Below, piece by piece: positions 25,763 through 35,061 of a DNA stretch of 64,000 nt (position 1 is its first letter; every line of letters starts with the position of its first letter). Both the position numbers and the translations under genes were made by a program. Origin of the DNA: Bacteroidales bacterium. GTDB taxonomy: Bacteria; Bacteroidota; Bacteroidia; Bacteroidales; P3. The stretch covers positions 3,121 through 67,120 of the forward strand of contig CAAGNU010000113.1 in NCBI GenBank assembly GCA_900771365.1, read 5' to 3'. The notes below the pieces were generated by a model. That model was not told the origin of the DNA and searched no databases. It was given only the letters and a program-made list of their open reading frames with translations.

Positions 25763-27223
25763 CTATTCGCTGCAGAGCTTACGGTAGACGGGACCTTGCG
25801 GGGTCTGTAGCTCTACGAAATAGAGGCCGGAGGTGGGAAGCACGAGGCGATGCTGGCTTCCACTAATGGGGCAATCCTGCAGCAAGCGGCCTTCGACAGA
25901 GTAGAGACGGAGGTGGGAAACGGGAACATCGGCGAAATCGATAGTGCAGATGCCGTGCGAAGGATTGGGATAGAGGCGGATTTGGTCTGCATAGGCCGAC
26001 TGGACGCCTTCGGGGTCGTCGGGGTGGACAGGGATGGTATCGGTTGTAAAGGTTGCGTAGACCCACGAGCCTTCAGATTCCGCACAGATGGAGCGGACAT
26101 AGCAGTCGTAGGCCGTGCCGGGGTCGAGGTTGATGAGCCAGGCGGAGCTGTCCGAGACGGTGGTCAGCGTGCCCCTGCCTTGGGTGAATCCGCTCTCGCC
26201 GTATTCTATTTCCCAGCTGCTGGGCACAGCGGTGTTGTTCCAAGTGAGGTGTGCCATAGAGGTTGTGACCTCAGGGACGGCGAGGTTGTAGACGCGCCCG
26301 CAGGTGTCGATTTCATGGAACAGCACAAGGCTGTCGATATAGAGGCGGGAGCCTCTTGCGCGGTACTTGTCGCTTGCGGAAGAGACGATGAAGATGACCA
26401 AAGAGTCGGCTTCGGCGTAAGGATAATCGGCAGGAAAGAAATCGGTTATCTCGGAATAGTTGAACTCAAAAAGCTCGTAATTGACCGTGTCAGAGAGTTG
26501 ATGAAGCCTCTTAGAGCCCGCACCTACAAGCATACGGCGATGCAAGAGGGTGTCGTAGCGGGTGCCGAGGGCTACGAGCTCGCCGTGGTCGAGCTGGTTG
26601 GGTGTGATATACTTGTAATAGCCTCTGATAAGGGTTGGGGCGAAGCCGTTGAGGGGGATGCCACCCGAGACAAGGTCGTTAATATCGACCGAGTCGACAA
26701 GCGGGAGCAGCCAGTCATAGTTCTCGGTGTCCTGCATGAGTTGCTCAATCATAGGGAGGACGTTGTTGAGGTTGATGGAGCCCGTGGATACGATAGAGGG
26801 GAGCACGATGCCTGTGAGCGAGGTGTCGAGCATCGAGGCTGCGATAGAGTATACCATGGGGTTGAGCACGTCGGAGAAGAGGAACGACTCTGCCACGACG
26901 GCCTTGGAGCCCTGAGGTGCATTCACGGTGTCTTCCCAAACCTTGGCGAGGGGGATATTTGCATTGATTGGAACATTGAGACCCATATAGGAGAGGGTGT
27001 CATCAAAGGTGTATACGGGCACGTTCCATCCTTGAGGGATAGACATTCCAGAGTTGATGGGGAGGGGGAAAACCATGATGGTCATGGTATCGCCCGGGAG
27101 GTACTGCCACTCTTCGAAATTGCCCATGGGGACAGGCATCGTGTCATACAACTGTGCTGACGCAGCGGGCATATTGGCCACCATGGCAGTCAGCAAGAAC
27201 AATGCGGATAGAATCTTTTTCAT
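25763..27223 (-). CDS. T9SS-secreted protein with fibronectin III domain
   Basis: This 486-residue protein starts at the ATG at 27223, giving a signal peptide (MKKILSALFLLTAMVANMPA, cleavage near ASA-Q). The N-terminal 300 residues form a beta-rich domain of unknown type, like the PCMD/lectin-like domains of surface proteins. A fibronectin type III domain follows (about 310-400; VPEVTTSMAHLTWNN, LDPGTAYDCYVRSICA). The C-terminal 70 residues are a type A T9SS sorting domain, marked by IRLYPNPSHGICTIDF and SGLYFVELQTPQG. It should be moved across the outer membrane by the type IX system, whose machinery is not in the window. Confidence 0.82.
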   Translation of the reverse strand: MKKILSALFLLTAMVANMPAASAQLYDTMPVPMGNFEEWQYLPGDTMTIMVFPLPINSGMSIPQGWNVPVYTFDDTLSYMGLNVPINANIPLAKVWEDTVNAPQGSKAVVAESFLFSDVLNPMVYSIAASMLDTSLTGIVLPSIVSTGSINLNNVLPMIEQLMQDTENYDWLLPLVDSVDINDLVSGGIPLNGFAPTLIRGYYKYITPNQLDHGELVALGTRYDTLLHRRMLVGAGSKRLHQLSDTVNYELFEFNYSEITDFFPADYPYAEADSLVIFIVSSASDKYRARGSRLYIDSLVLFHEIDTCGRVYNLAVPEVTTSMAHLTWNNTAVPSSWEIEYGESGFTQGRGTLTTVSDSSAWLINLDPGTAYDCYVRSICAESEGSWVYATFTTDTIPVHPDDPEGVQSAYADQIRLYPNPSHGICTIDFADVPVSHLRLYSVEGRLLQDCPISGSQHRLVLPTSGLYFVELQTPQGPVYRKLCSE

Positions 27224-27326
27224 AATTAGTAATTTTAGTTTGAGTTGTGAGGAGTTGATTGTGAAATGTGACTGTCTATTCACTTCTCACCACTCACTTC
27301 TCACTATTTTTTATGTTAATCAAAAT

Positions 27327-27335
27327 GCAAAATTA
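27327..27335 (-). promoter_or_regulatory. Promoter of the T9SS-protein gene
   Basis: The minus strand reads TAATTTTGC after AAAAGTTG. The leader is about 95 bases and contains GTGAATTG-type repeats. Confidence 0.7.
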
Positions 27336-27576
27336 CAACTTTTATTTGATTCACGCAAATAAAAATGACATAGAAAGCCTCGGAGGGTCACACATAAAGG
27401 CCTATGCAATGTATATATCTTACACGATAACAGCATGTTGAAACAAAATATAGCTGCATGTTCGAGGACATGCAGCCATATCATTATTTTGTGTGAATTG
27501 CGAAGAGCAGATTGTGAAATGCGACTGTCATTCACTTCTCACATGTTTTTTAGTGGTCATCTAAAGCCTTAAGCAG

Positions 27577-28779
27577 CTATTGCAGCGTGGCCCAGACTTT
27601 GTCGTTTTGGCGATAAATGGTGTAAATCTTCGTACCTGCAATCTGGGCGAGACGCACCTGTGCGGCCTGTTCGGGGAAGAGGCGGATGAGCTCTACCCTA
27701 TCGTAGCGCTCGGCCACAACAGCAGCGATGTAGAAATCCTTGGTCATGGGGTTGCTGTACTCCAAGAGGAACTCGCCGTCCATCTCTGTGATAGCGGGCT
27801 TGTCGGAAAGCTCAGCATTCTTCACGGGGACGGGTTCAAGAGGCTGCTTGCAGCATTCCACTTTGACATTGTTGTACGAGAGGCTAACACCTCCGCAAAG
27901 GGGGCAGCAAAATATTTTCAGACGGTTCATATTGATAGTTTTTATGGGATTCCTTTGCTCAACAGGCACCTGAACAATGGTGAGCCACTTCTCGGGGTCG
28001 CTCTGGTTCCAGATTCCGTCAACATAGCAGGCTCGGGGTGCACCAATCATCTTGTAACCTTCCTTCTCCATATAGGCGAAGAGGTCGAGATAGCTCTGAT
28101 AGAGGCGGCTGTAGGGGCCGTAGACCTTCATGCAGAGGGCCATGGGGACCTCGGGGATGTGCTTGAACTTAATGACGTCGCTATCCGCCTTGGCCTCGGC
28201 CACCCGTTCACAGTATTCGATATCGATATCATGGTCTCTGTACTCTTTATTGTGCTCGAAAGTGTAGCAATAGCCCGGCTCAGGACATTCGCATCCGAGA
28301 CGAGCCATCTCAGGGCCTATCACGTTGCAGCACAGGGCACCAAGGTCGTCATAGCTCTTGATTGTCCCACGATATGAGGCCACAGTCATGGCCGGGATGC
28401 TTTGGATTGAAAATTTTTCCATGTTCATGTTCATTATTTGTGCGTTCAGCATGGCCTGTAGACGGTCGCGACGCATCACCATCTCACGCAGCATTGCTTC
28501 GGTCTGGCGGATTTTGGCCTCTATCTGCTCCATGGTGGGAATTTGCGACTCGCTGGACATCATGTCGCATATCTCTTCAAGCGAGAATCCTGACTCCTTC
28601 AGGCTTCGGATGGCCTCCATCTGCTGAAGCTGGCTGACGTGGTAGTAGCGGTAGCCTGTCCACTTGTCCACCTCTGCGGGTTTGAGCAATCCTATCGTTT
28701 CATAGTGTCTGAGCGTCCGAATCGTCACATGGCAAAGTTTGCCGAACTCACCGATTTTTAATTTGTTAATATACTCCAT
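27577..28779 (-). CDS. MerR-family regulator fused to GyrI-like and desulfoferrodoxin-like domains
   Basis: This 400-residue protein has an N-terminal MerR winged helix (about 5-75; LKIGEFGKLCHVTIRTLRHYETIGLL begins it, followed by TGYRYY) and a coiled-coil dimer helix (80-115). A GyrI-like effector domain follows (about 120-285; IPAMTVASYRG, VYGPYSRLYQSYLDLFAYME). The last 110 residues start with a zinc-ribbon-like FCCPLCGGV and CCKQPLEP, then MTKDFYIAAVV and DRVELIRLFPEQ. They resemble the desulfoferrodoxin-like tail found on some HTH proteins. It is probably a ligand- or redox-sensing activator. A promoter with an inverted repeat in its spacer lies upstream. Confidence 0.85.
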   Translation of the reverse strand: MEYINKLKIGEFGKLCHVTIRTLRHYETIGLLKPAEVDKWTGYRYYHVSQLQQMEAIRSLKESGFSLEEICDMMSSESQIPTMEQIEAKIRQTEAMLREMVMRRDRLQAMLNAQIMNMNMEKFSIQSIPAMTVASYRGTIKSYDDLGALCCNVIGPEMARLGCECPEPGYCYTFEHNKEYRDHDIDIEYCERVAEAKADSDVIKFKHIPEVPMALCMKVYGPYSRLYQSYLDLFAYMEKEGYKMIGAPRACYVDGIWNQSDPEKWLTIVQVPVEQRNPIKTINMNRLKIFCCPLCGGVSLSYNNVKVECCKQPLEPVPVKNAELSDKPAITEMDGEFLLEYSNPMTKDFYIAAVVAERYDRVELIRLFPEQAAQVRLAQIAGTKIYTIYRQNDKVWATLQ

Positions 28780-28808
28780 AACAATTGTGCACGTTTGTTA
28801 TTCAGTTT

Positions 28809-28817
28809 GCAAAATTA
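28809..28817 (-). promoter_or_regulatory. Promoter of the MerR-type gene
   Basis: The minus strand reads TAATTTTGC. It is 30 bases before the start codon. Confidence 0.7.
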
Positions 28818-28832
28818 CGGCGTGACGTAACG
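28815..28832 (-). promoter_or_regulatory. Candidate MerR operator
   Basis: TTACG (28815) and CGTAA (28826-28830) form an inverted repeat, and CGTGACGTAACG is nearly palindromic. It sits just upstream of and overlapping the -7 element, inside the promoter spacer where MerR proteins bind. Confidence 0.35.
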
Positions 28833-28971
28833 AACGAGTCAAACACTTTAACTTTTTTTAATAATTTTCTCATGCCGAATGGGGGGACGGAAAGCGCGCT
28901 GTAGGCTATCGAGCCACAAAAATAGCTGTAGTAGATACTATAGATACCATAGCGGACTTCCGCCTTGATAT

Positions 28972-29916
28972 TTAGTTCACAAAGAGTGAGATCCAAGAGA
29001 GCAGCTTCTCGTTGAAAAAGTCGCACGCCTCCCAATGAATGAAATGTCCGCAGGTTTTCAGCTCTATGTAGTAGAGGTTGCTGTAGAGAGCCGACATCAG
29101 CTCTTTGTTGTTGGGTTCGAGTCCGCTGTTCTGGGTGCAGACAACAAAGACAGGCACATCAATCACGCTGCCATCCCAGTAACGGTGGTCGATGAGGTTG
29201 CTCATGGTGCTGCAAGCCACATACTGCGGCGTTTCGGGCATCACGCGCATGGCGTAATCGGTGATATCCTGCGGGGTGTAGGGACCAGCCAGCGAGGCGA
29301 CAAACTGCGAGATATTCTCTTTGACACCCTCGCCACAGAAGCTCGATGCGAAGGCCTGCACAGCACCTTCGTATGCGGCCAAGGCTTGCGGCTCTTGGGG
29401 ATAGAGACAGTAGACGCCGTCCACATCGCAGAGTCCTGCAACCCGCTCAGGATAGGTGAGCGCGAACTGGCGGCATACCGGAGTGCCTAAGCTGTGTCCT
29501 ATCAAGACCACGCGGCTCGTATCTCCCAAAGCCTTATCCACCACAGTTTTCAAAGCCGTGGCAAAGAGGTCCAAGGTGTAATCGACTTGAGGCTTGTCGC
29601 TTTGTCCGTAGCCTGGCAGGTCCACGAAGAGCATTCTGAGGGTGGTGTCGTCCCTAAAAGCCTCATACTGATACTCCCAAGCGTTTATATCGCAGCCAAA
29701 TCCGTGGACAAACACGAGGGTGCGACTCCCCTCGCCTACCATCTTATAATGAACCTTCACGCCATCCATCTCAACAAACTGAGAGGGGACTTTTGAAAGC
29801 CTCTGCCGCTTGGGTTGCGAAGGATGTAGGACAGCGATTAGAACCGCGGCCACTACGGCAACAGCCAACAGGGTGAACACTATTTTTTTACATCTTGAAG
29901 AGTTTTGCTTATTCAT
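28972..29916 (-). CDS. Membrane-anchored alpha/beta hydrolase
   Basis: This 314-residue protein has an N-terminal signal anchor (about 11-31) and then a hydrolase fold. The oxyanion segment is VFVHGFGCDINAWEYQ, the nucleophile elbow GHSLGTPVCRQFA (Ser near 143) and the likely catalytic His is in KTCGHFIHWE. LPGYGQSDKP is typical of the family. The substrate is unknown; esterase or lipase activity facing the periplasm is the likely role. Confidence 0.85.
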   Translation of the reverse strand: MNKQNSSRCKKIVFTLLAVAVVAAVLIAVLHPSQPKRQRLSKVPSQFVEMDGVKVHYKMVGEGSRTLVFVHGFGCDINAWEYQYEAFRDDTTLRMLFVDLPGYGQSDKPQVDYTLDLFATALKTVVDKALGDTSRVVLIGHSLGTPVCRQFALTYPERVAGLCDVDGVYCLYPQEPQALAAYEGAVQAFASSFCGEGVKENISQFVASLAGPYTPQDITDYAMRVMPETPQYVACSTMSNLIDHRYWDGSVIDVPVFVVCTQNSGLEPNNKELMSALYSNLYYIELKTCGHFIHWEACDFFNEKLLSWISLFVN

Positions 29917-30018
29917 GTTGTTTGTGATTTAGTAGATATGATTTAACAAAATGGCTTACGCCTTAAATTGAAAATAGCGAATTGAGCAGGAGTAAACCTA
30001 CCGATTCGATATTCCACA

Positions 30019-30543
30019 TCAATAATTAATTAGTTTGAGGACTCTCACGGGCTTTTCGGAGCCTACCTGGAGGTTGGGGCACCGAGTCTCGAACTGGCAG
30101 TCTTGGAAGCCGAGGTGGAGCATGACCTTTGCTGAGGCGGGGTTGTCGAGGAAGCAGTCGCCCCAAAGGGCGGCGAAGTGCTTTTCTTCAAAGCAATAGC
30201 GGACAACCTCGCGAAGGGCCTCGGTACAGATGCCTCGGTTCCAAAAGGGGCGTGCCACCCAGTAGCCCACCTCGACCTCGTCTGGGGATATGTCGAGATT
30301 GCAGGCCTCGGCAGGGAGATAGCCCACACAGCCTATAGGCTCATCGCTTTCACAAAGCGTAATAGCCCACATATACTCGTTGCTGAAAACGGATTCTATG
30401 ATGGCGCGGCTCTCCTCAACATTCTTGTGAGGAGGCCAGCCAGCACGTGGTCCCACTTCGGGGTCGGAAGCGTATTTGTAGAGGTTTTCTGCATCATCCG
30501 CACGCCAAGAGCGGAGAATAAGTCGTGGTGTTTGTAGTATCAT
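30019..30543 (-). CDS. GNAT family N-acetyltransferase (RimJ/RimL type)
   Basis: This 174-residue protein begins with TPRLILRSWRADDAENLYKYASDP, the RimJ/RimL opening. It has the acetyl-CoA-binding stretch VEVGYWVARPFWNRGICTEAL and the family end DNPASAKVMLHLGFQ. Members acetylate protein N-termini, antibiotics or small molecules; the substrate is not predictable. The next gene upstream ends 28 bases before it, so co-transcription with the hydrolase/acyltransferase pair is likely. Confidence 0.9.
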   Translation of the reverse strand: MILQTPRLILRSWRADDAENLYKYASDPEVGPRAGWPPHKNVEESRAIIESVFSNEYMWAITLCESDEPIGCVGYLPAEACNLDISPDEVEVGYWVARPFWNRGICTEALREVVRYCFEEKHFAALWGDCFLDNPASAKVMLHLGFQDCQFETRCPNLQVGSEKPVRVLKLINY

Positions 30544-30571
30544 TCTTTTTTAAGTGAATTGTAAGTTTGGC

Positions 30572-31330
30572 TCAGTCAGGCATGGCCGCGGAAATCAATA
30601 GACTGGCCACCTTGTCAGGATGGTCGATAATAAGTTGTGCATGTTGCATCTTGGGGAAGACAGTAACGAGGGCGTCGGGTCTGACTTCCAAGACATGGTC
30701 AGCACAACGCTTCATAACCCAGGCCTCTTTGCTGCCATACCAAAAGGCGACCTTGGTGGCCGAGGGAAGGTGCTGAAGGCGATAGGCGAAAAGCGTGCGA
30801 TAGACGTTGATGGGAGTCCTCGTGCCGCCCGAGGGGAAGGTCTTGGCCACCTCATCAATAGTAAAACGGAAATAATGAGAGGGGAAGATTTTTTTATAAA
30901 GCCCTCGGAAATGATAGGTGCACCAGCAGTTAGCCGACTGATAATAGGCACAAAGTAGGGTAAAAAGTTTTCCGTATGGCAAAACTGGGCCAGCATCTAT
31001 GATAAGGTTATGGACGGGGACGAGCTCCAACTCTATGAAACGGGCTGCAATACCTCCGCCTAAGGAGATACCATAGAGGGTGTGAACCTCTGAGCAGCCA
31101 ATCGAACGGAGATAAGTGCCAATCTCTCGTGCAGCTGCATCTATCGTGGTGAAGCACGACTTTTCAGTTTTCCCGTCTTCGTAGATATGTCCGTCAAGCA
31201 TGGGGACAACGATATGGTAGCCGCCTTGCAGCCGAGAGACAAGCGGATTGAACAGCTCCCACGAGACAAAGAGCCCGTGGATGAGCAGGAGGGTCGGGGA
31301 TTCTCTATCGCCAAATTCTTTAAATCGCAT
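30572..31330 (-). CDS. Alpha/beta hydrolase
   Basis: This 252-residue cytoplasmic hydrolase shows LLLIHGLFVSWELF (oxyanion), LYGISLGGGIAARF (Ser near 89) and a C-terminal MQHAQLIIDHPDKV with the candidate His. There is no signal peptide. Its start overlaps the upstream acyltransferase by 11 bases, which indicates translational coupling. The substrate is unknown. Confidence 0.82.
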   Translation of the reverse strand: MRFKEFGDRESPTLLLIHGLFVSWELFNPLVSRLQGGYHIVVPMLDGHIYEDGKTEKSCFTTIDAAAREIGTYLRSIGCSEVHTLYGISLGGGIAARFIELELVPVHNLIIDAGPVLPYGKLFTLLCAYYQSANCWCTYHFRGLYKKIFPSHYFRFTIDEVAKTFPSGGTRTPINVYRTLFAYRLQHLPSATKVAFWYGSKEAWVMKRCADHVLEVRPDALVTVFPKMQHAQLIIDHPDKVASLLISAAMPD

Positions 31331-31943
31331 AGCTTGAAATCTCTTTTTGAAGGTTGTCTAAGAACTTTGCACCCTGCATCCCGTCCATCTGAACATGATG
31401 AAACTGGAAGGAGACGGGAAGGCTGTATCGGAAGCATTTTCTGCGATACTTTGCCCACATCACCATGGGGTTGAGGAACTTATCGGTATATTGATTTACG
31501 ATGGTGTCTATCTCTGTGGAGATGAGGGCCGAGGTGCCGATGATCATACTTTCGGGCAGGAAAGAGCTTATAGAAGTCTCTGAAGCCTTGCGGGTTAGCT
31601 GCTGATATTGCTTACCGAAATCCTTCACATCTTCCAAGAAAGGAATATCGCATGAATTGATGCCCCCGTCCTTATTGGGAACGATAACATTCACGGCCAG
31701 GCTGCTGTAGCGATACATGATTCCTTTCTCGGGGAGCACGAAGAACTCGGGAATGGTGCTGGCAGCCTTGCAGATTGCGTGGCAGAGCAACATATTGAGT
31801 GAAAGTTTGTTCCGTTTTGAGAGACGGACTACATGGGTAATATCCATAGTCTTGGTAAGCGTCACCATAGGCATGGGAGAAGACATCCACAGAGAAAATG
31901 CTGCGGCACGAGAGGTGGTTTGAGGATCGATAGGCTCTTTCAT
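31320..31943 (-). CDS. Chloramphenicol acetyltransferase-like protein
   Basis: This 207-residue protein has the type A CAT fold: SLNMLLCHAICKA near the N-terminus and, near the C-terminus, FQFHHVQMDGMQGAKFLDNL with the HHxxxDG catalytic motif (His near 181). It is about as long as CatA (213-219). The N-terminal region and several CatA substrate-pocket positions differ, so it may acetylate another hydroxyl compound rather than give resistance. It is coupled to the downstream hydrolase gene. Confidence 0.82.
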   Translation of the reverse strand: MKEPIDPQTTSRAAAFSLWMSSPMPMVTLTKTMDITHVVRLSKRNKLSLNMLLCHAICKAASTIPEFFVLPEKGIMYRYSSLAVNVIVPNKDGGINSCDIPFLEDVKDFGKQYQQLTRKASETSISSFLPESMIIGTSALISTEIDTIVNQYTDKFLNPMVMWAKYRRKCFRYSLPVSFQFHHVQMDGMQGAKFLDNLQKEISSYAI

Positions 31944-31984
31944 TAGGTGGGATAATTAGGAGATTTGAAGGACTGCTCCTGCCC

Positions 31985-32335
31985 TTATTCACAATTCAAT
32001 ACACGGTCTTTCTTGGGCAGTTTCTTGTTTACCTCCTCCCAGGCATGGCGGGCGAGCTGGCGGATGAGATCTTCTGGGACATCGCGGTCGAGGTATACCT
32101 GGTTCCAGTATTTCTTGTTGCAATGATAGGCAGGCTCCACACCGCCATACTGCTCACGAAGCTCTATGGCTCGCTCGGCCTCGCATTTCATCACGACAAT
32201 CTGCGGCTTGTCGAGAAAGATGCATGCAAATATCTTACCTTTCAGACGAAACGCCACCACGGTATCATCATAGGGCATATCCTCTGTTACAAAGGGCAGA
32301 GAGAGGCAGCACTCTCGGAAATCTTCTATGTTCAT
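31985..32335 (-). CDS. MmcQ/YjbR family protein
   Basis: This 116-residue protein starts MNIEDFRECCLSLPFVTEDMPYDD, the standard opening of the MmcQ/YjbR fold (CyaY-like, proposed DNA-binding). It continues VVAFRLKGKIFACIFLD and NKKYWNQVYLD, both family-typical. I chose the ATG at 32335 over a TTG three codons upstream. The physiological role of the family is not known. Confidence 0.9.
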   Translation of the reverse strand: MNIEDFRECCLSLPFVTEDMPYDDTVVAFRLKGKIFACIFLDKPQIVVMKCEAERAIELREQYGGVEPAYHCNKKYWNQVYLDRDVPEDLIRQLARHAWEEVNKKLPKKDRVLNCE

Positions 32336-32455
32336 GTTGTGCAATAGTTTTGAAGGCTTGAAGATTTGAAGATTAGAAGATTTGAAGGCTCGAAAACCTA
32401 CAAATCCTCTAATCTTTAAACCTTTTTACGATTTACCTTTCACAATTCACTTTGC

Positions 32456-34975
32456 CTATATATTGGCTCCTGCGGAGACTTGTCCAATACGGCCGGCTTC
32501 GTCGAAGTTGCCGACATTACGGTGTTTGAGCGGCTTCTGTGCTGCGCCGAAGTTCCACTGAAGGCCTACTTTTACGCGCTGCATGAGGTACTGCTGCTCG
32601 TAGGAGCTCTCCACGCCTTGGGCGGCAAGGATGGTGAAATCGTTGCTCATAGTGCGGAAGATATCGTTAAAGCTGGCGTTGAAGATAAGACGGCCGTCGA
32701 GGGCGGTCTTCTTCACGCTGATGCCGCTAACAAAGTTGCTGGAGACATGGATGTAGCCCGCAGAGACAGGTGTGGAGGCCTGGACATCAAGCTGCAGCTT
32801 CCAGTCCGCGGGGAGGTTCCATGTGAGACAGCCATAGAGGGTGCCGAGGAATGAGAGGCTTTCGTAGGGCTCGTCCTGGCTGGACACGCCCACCACGAGA
32901 CTGGGAGTAGAGGGGGCGGAGTTGCGGACACCGTATGCCCCGCCACTGAGGAGGATTGAGAAGGCTTTGCCCAAGGGCAGCTCAGCGAGGGAGAATCCGC
33001 CACCGATATACTCCATGCGGCCGAAGTTGTCGGTCTTGAGGATTTGCTCGCCCGTGGTGATGTCAATCTGCGGGGTGGCAGAAAGGACATCTTTATTGCT
33101 GATATAGTTGGCATAGAGGGTGAGGTACTGGCCGAATCCGGCTGTGAGTGCGAAGTTGTTGCTGAAACAGGGCTTCAGGTCGGGGTTGCCCTCGTTGGCG
33201 GTATGGGCGTCGATATAGTTGCGGAAGGGGTTAAGCTGCGAGTAGTTCGGACGCTGGATGCGGCGCGTGTAGCTGAGGTTGATACGCTTCTTCATATCCG
33301 TAGAGGTGTAGCCTACAAAGACCGTGGGGAAGAGATTGAAATAGTCCTGTCTCACCGAGTTCTCGGTATTGTAAGCGTAGGTATACTCCCCACGGAGACC
33401 GACTTTCGCGGCCCATTGCTTAATCTGTGTGGCGAGGGTGGCATAGCCTGCGCCGATATGCTCATGGTAGTCGAATGGCGTGACGGTGTGTGTGCCATCC
33501 ACGCTCCCGTCTGCGAAAGTGCTGCCAAAGACTCTGTCGAGGGTGTTGTCGGTCATGGAGAATGCCCACTTGGCGCCTGCCTCCATCATGAACATGCCGA
33601 AAACGAGGCTCTGATAATCGACCTTGGCACTGTAGATATCGACAACATTGTCGGAATGGAGCGTCATATTGTCACGCAGCAAAAGTGGGGCGACCTCAGC
33701 AGGGACGGAGAAGAACCGATAGTAGTTTGCCAAAACATTGTCGGAAAGCTGCACATTGTGCATATAGTCGAGGTTGGCGGTCATTTCAGACATCTTCTGC
33801 GGGTCGAAAGTGTGGGTGTAGTTGATGTTGCCCATGTACTGCCTGTTGTCGAACTCTGTGCTGGCATACGAATTGACACGCTGCGTGGTAAAGCCGTCTA
33901 TCTGCTGGAAACTGCGGTTGCAATCCGTATCGGCCGACTGGAACATGCCGGTCATGGGCATGGTGAAGATGAAGCCGAGCGTGTTCTTATCGTCAATAAA
34001 CCAATCGTTTCCGAGTTTGAGAGAGCGGCTCGAAATATGTGCGTCATAGTACGACTGCGAGACCTGAGAGAAATGCTCGCTCGTGGTGGTGGCGTTCACA
34101 TCCACGCCCATAGGCATGGTGGATTCGGAGAGTTGGAGGAAAGTGTTAGTCTTCTCGGTACGGTAGTTGAGGTTGAGGTTGACATCCTGCGTGAAATAGA
34201 AACTCTTTTGGGGATTGAGCAGTTCCAAGTTGCGGCTGAAGCCCATGCCGCCGGCGTTTGCCGAGAGCGTTCCGTTGAAGCCTTGTGCGAAAGTGCGCTT
34301 GCTCTTGATGTTGATAATACCGCCCTGTCCCTGAGCGTCGTACTTAGCCGAGGGGTTAGCGATAATCTCAATCTTATCGATGCTCGTTCCCTCCGTGCCG
34401 CGGAGGAGTGCCTCAAGACTCTTGCCATCGAGGTGCGAGGGGCGGCCGTCAATCCAGACCTCCACGGCCTGGCCGTTCAGTTGCACGTTGCCGTCCTTGT
34501 CGATAGAGACGCCCGGAGCCTTGCGCAACAGGTCGAGGGCGTTGTTGCCCTGGGCGAAAGCGCTCTGGCTCACGTTCATCACCAGCTTGTCCATCTTCTG
34601 CTCAATGAGCGGGGCCTTGGCCGTAATCTCCACAGCGGCAAGCATCACAGCTTCGTCCTGCTCCATGTAGAGGGTGCCAAGCTCAATCGGGCTTTCGCCG
34701 ACAGCTATATGCTGAGAATAAGTGACATAACCCATAAATCCTATATTGAGGAGATATTTGCCCTGCTGCTCGGCATTCAGGACAAATTCGCCTCCGGCAT
34801 CGGTGATAGAGCCCGCCACAATGGCGCTGTCGGCTCCGAGAAGCCTTACAGTGGCATATGGGACGGGACCATTGTTCGCCTTGTCGAGCACCTTGCCCGA
34901 GATACTTGTTTGTGCCTGAAGCGGCAGGATGGCAAAACAGATTGCCAATGTAAATATATATCTTCTAAGTTTCAT
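32456..34975 (-). CDS. TonB-dependent receptor with CarboxypepD-like N-terminal domain
   Basis: This 839-residue outer-membrane protein has a signal peptide (1-21, LQA-Q) and a carboxypeptidase-regulatory-like beta-sandwich (about 22-105; SISGKVLDKANNGPVPYATVRLLG). The plug follows (about 115-230; DLLRKAPGVSIDKDGNVQLNG, IEIIANPSAKYDAQGQGGIINIKSKR), and then a barrel of the 'outer membrane beta-barrel family' type up to the C-terminus (LQWNFGAAQK near 815). There is no SusD gene beside it, so it is not a polysaccharide-utilisation pair; siderophore, metal or peptide import is possible. Confidence 0.9.
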   Translation of the reverse strand: MKLRRYIFTLAICFAILPLQAQTSISGKVLDKANNGPVPYATVRLLGADSAIVAGSITDAGGEFVLNAEQQGKYLLNIGFMGYVTYSQHIAVGESPIELGTLYMEQDEAVMLAAVEITAKAPLIEQKMDKLVMNVSQSAFAQGNNALDLLRKAPGVSIDKDGNVQLNGQAVEVWIDGRPSHLDGKSLEALLRGTEGTSIDKIEIIANPSAKYDAQGQGGIINIKSKRTFAQGFNGTLSANAGGMGFSRNLELLNPQKSFYFTQDVNLNLNYRTEKTNTFLQLSESTMPMGVDVNATTTSEHFSQVSQSYYDAHISSRSLKLGNDWFIDDKNTLGFIFTMPMTGMFQSADTDCNRSFQQIDGFTTQRVNSYASTEFDNRQYMGNINYTHTFDPQKMSEMTANLDYMHNVQLSDNVLANYYRFFSVPAEVAPLLLRDNMTLHSDNVVDIYSAKVDYQSLVFGMFMMEAGAKWAFSMTDNTLDRVFGSTFADGSVDGTHTVTPFDYHEHIGAGYATLATQIKQWAAKVGLRGEYTYAYNTENSVRQDYFNLFPTVFVGYTSTDMKKRINLSYTRRIQRPNYSQLNPFRNYIDAHTANEGNPDLKPCFSNNFALTAGFGQYLTLYANYISNKDVLSATPQIDITTGEQILKTDNFGRMEYIGGGFSLAELPLGKAFSILLSGGAYGVRNSAPSTPSLVVGVSSQDEPYESLSFLGTLYGCLTWNLPADWKLQLDVQASTPVSAGYIHVSSNFVSGISVKKTALDGRLIFNASFNDIFRTMSNDFTILAAQGVESSYEQQYLMQRVKVGLQWNFGAAQKPLKHRNVGNFDEAGRIGQVSAGANI

Positions 34976-35061
34976 ATTCTAATTGTGATATGTGAATTGT
35001 GATGTGAATTGTGATATGTGAATTGAAAGGGTAAAAACGACTCACCCTATTCACTATTTTA

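Noticed and set aside
28802..29035. 77-codon minus-strand frame between the MerR and hydrolase genes
   Set aside because: It overlaps the hydrolase end and the MerR promoter and has no start signal.
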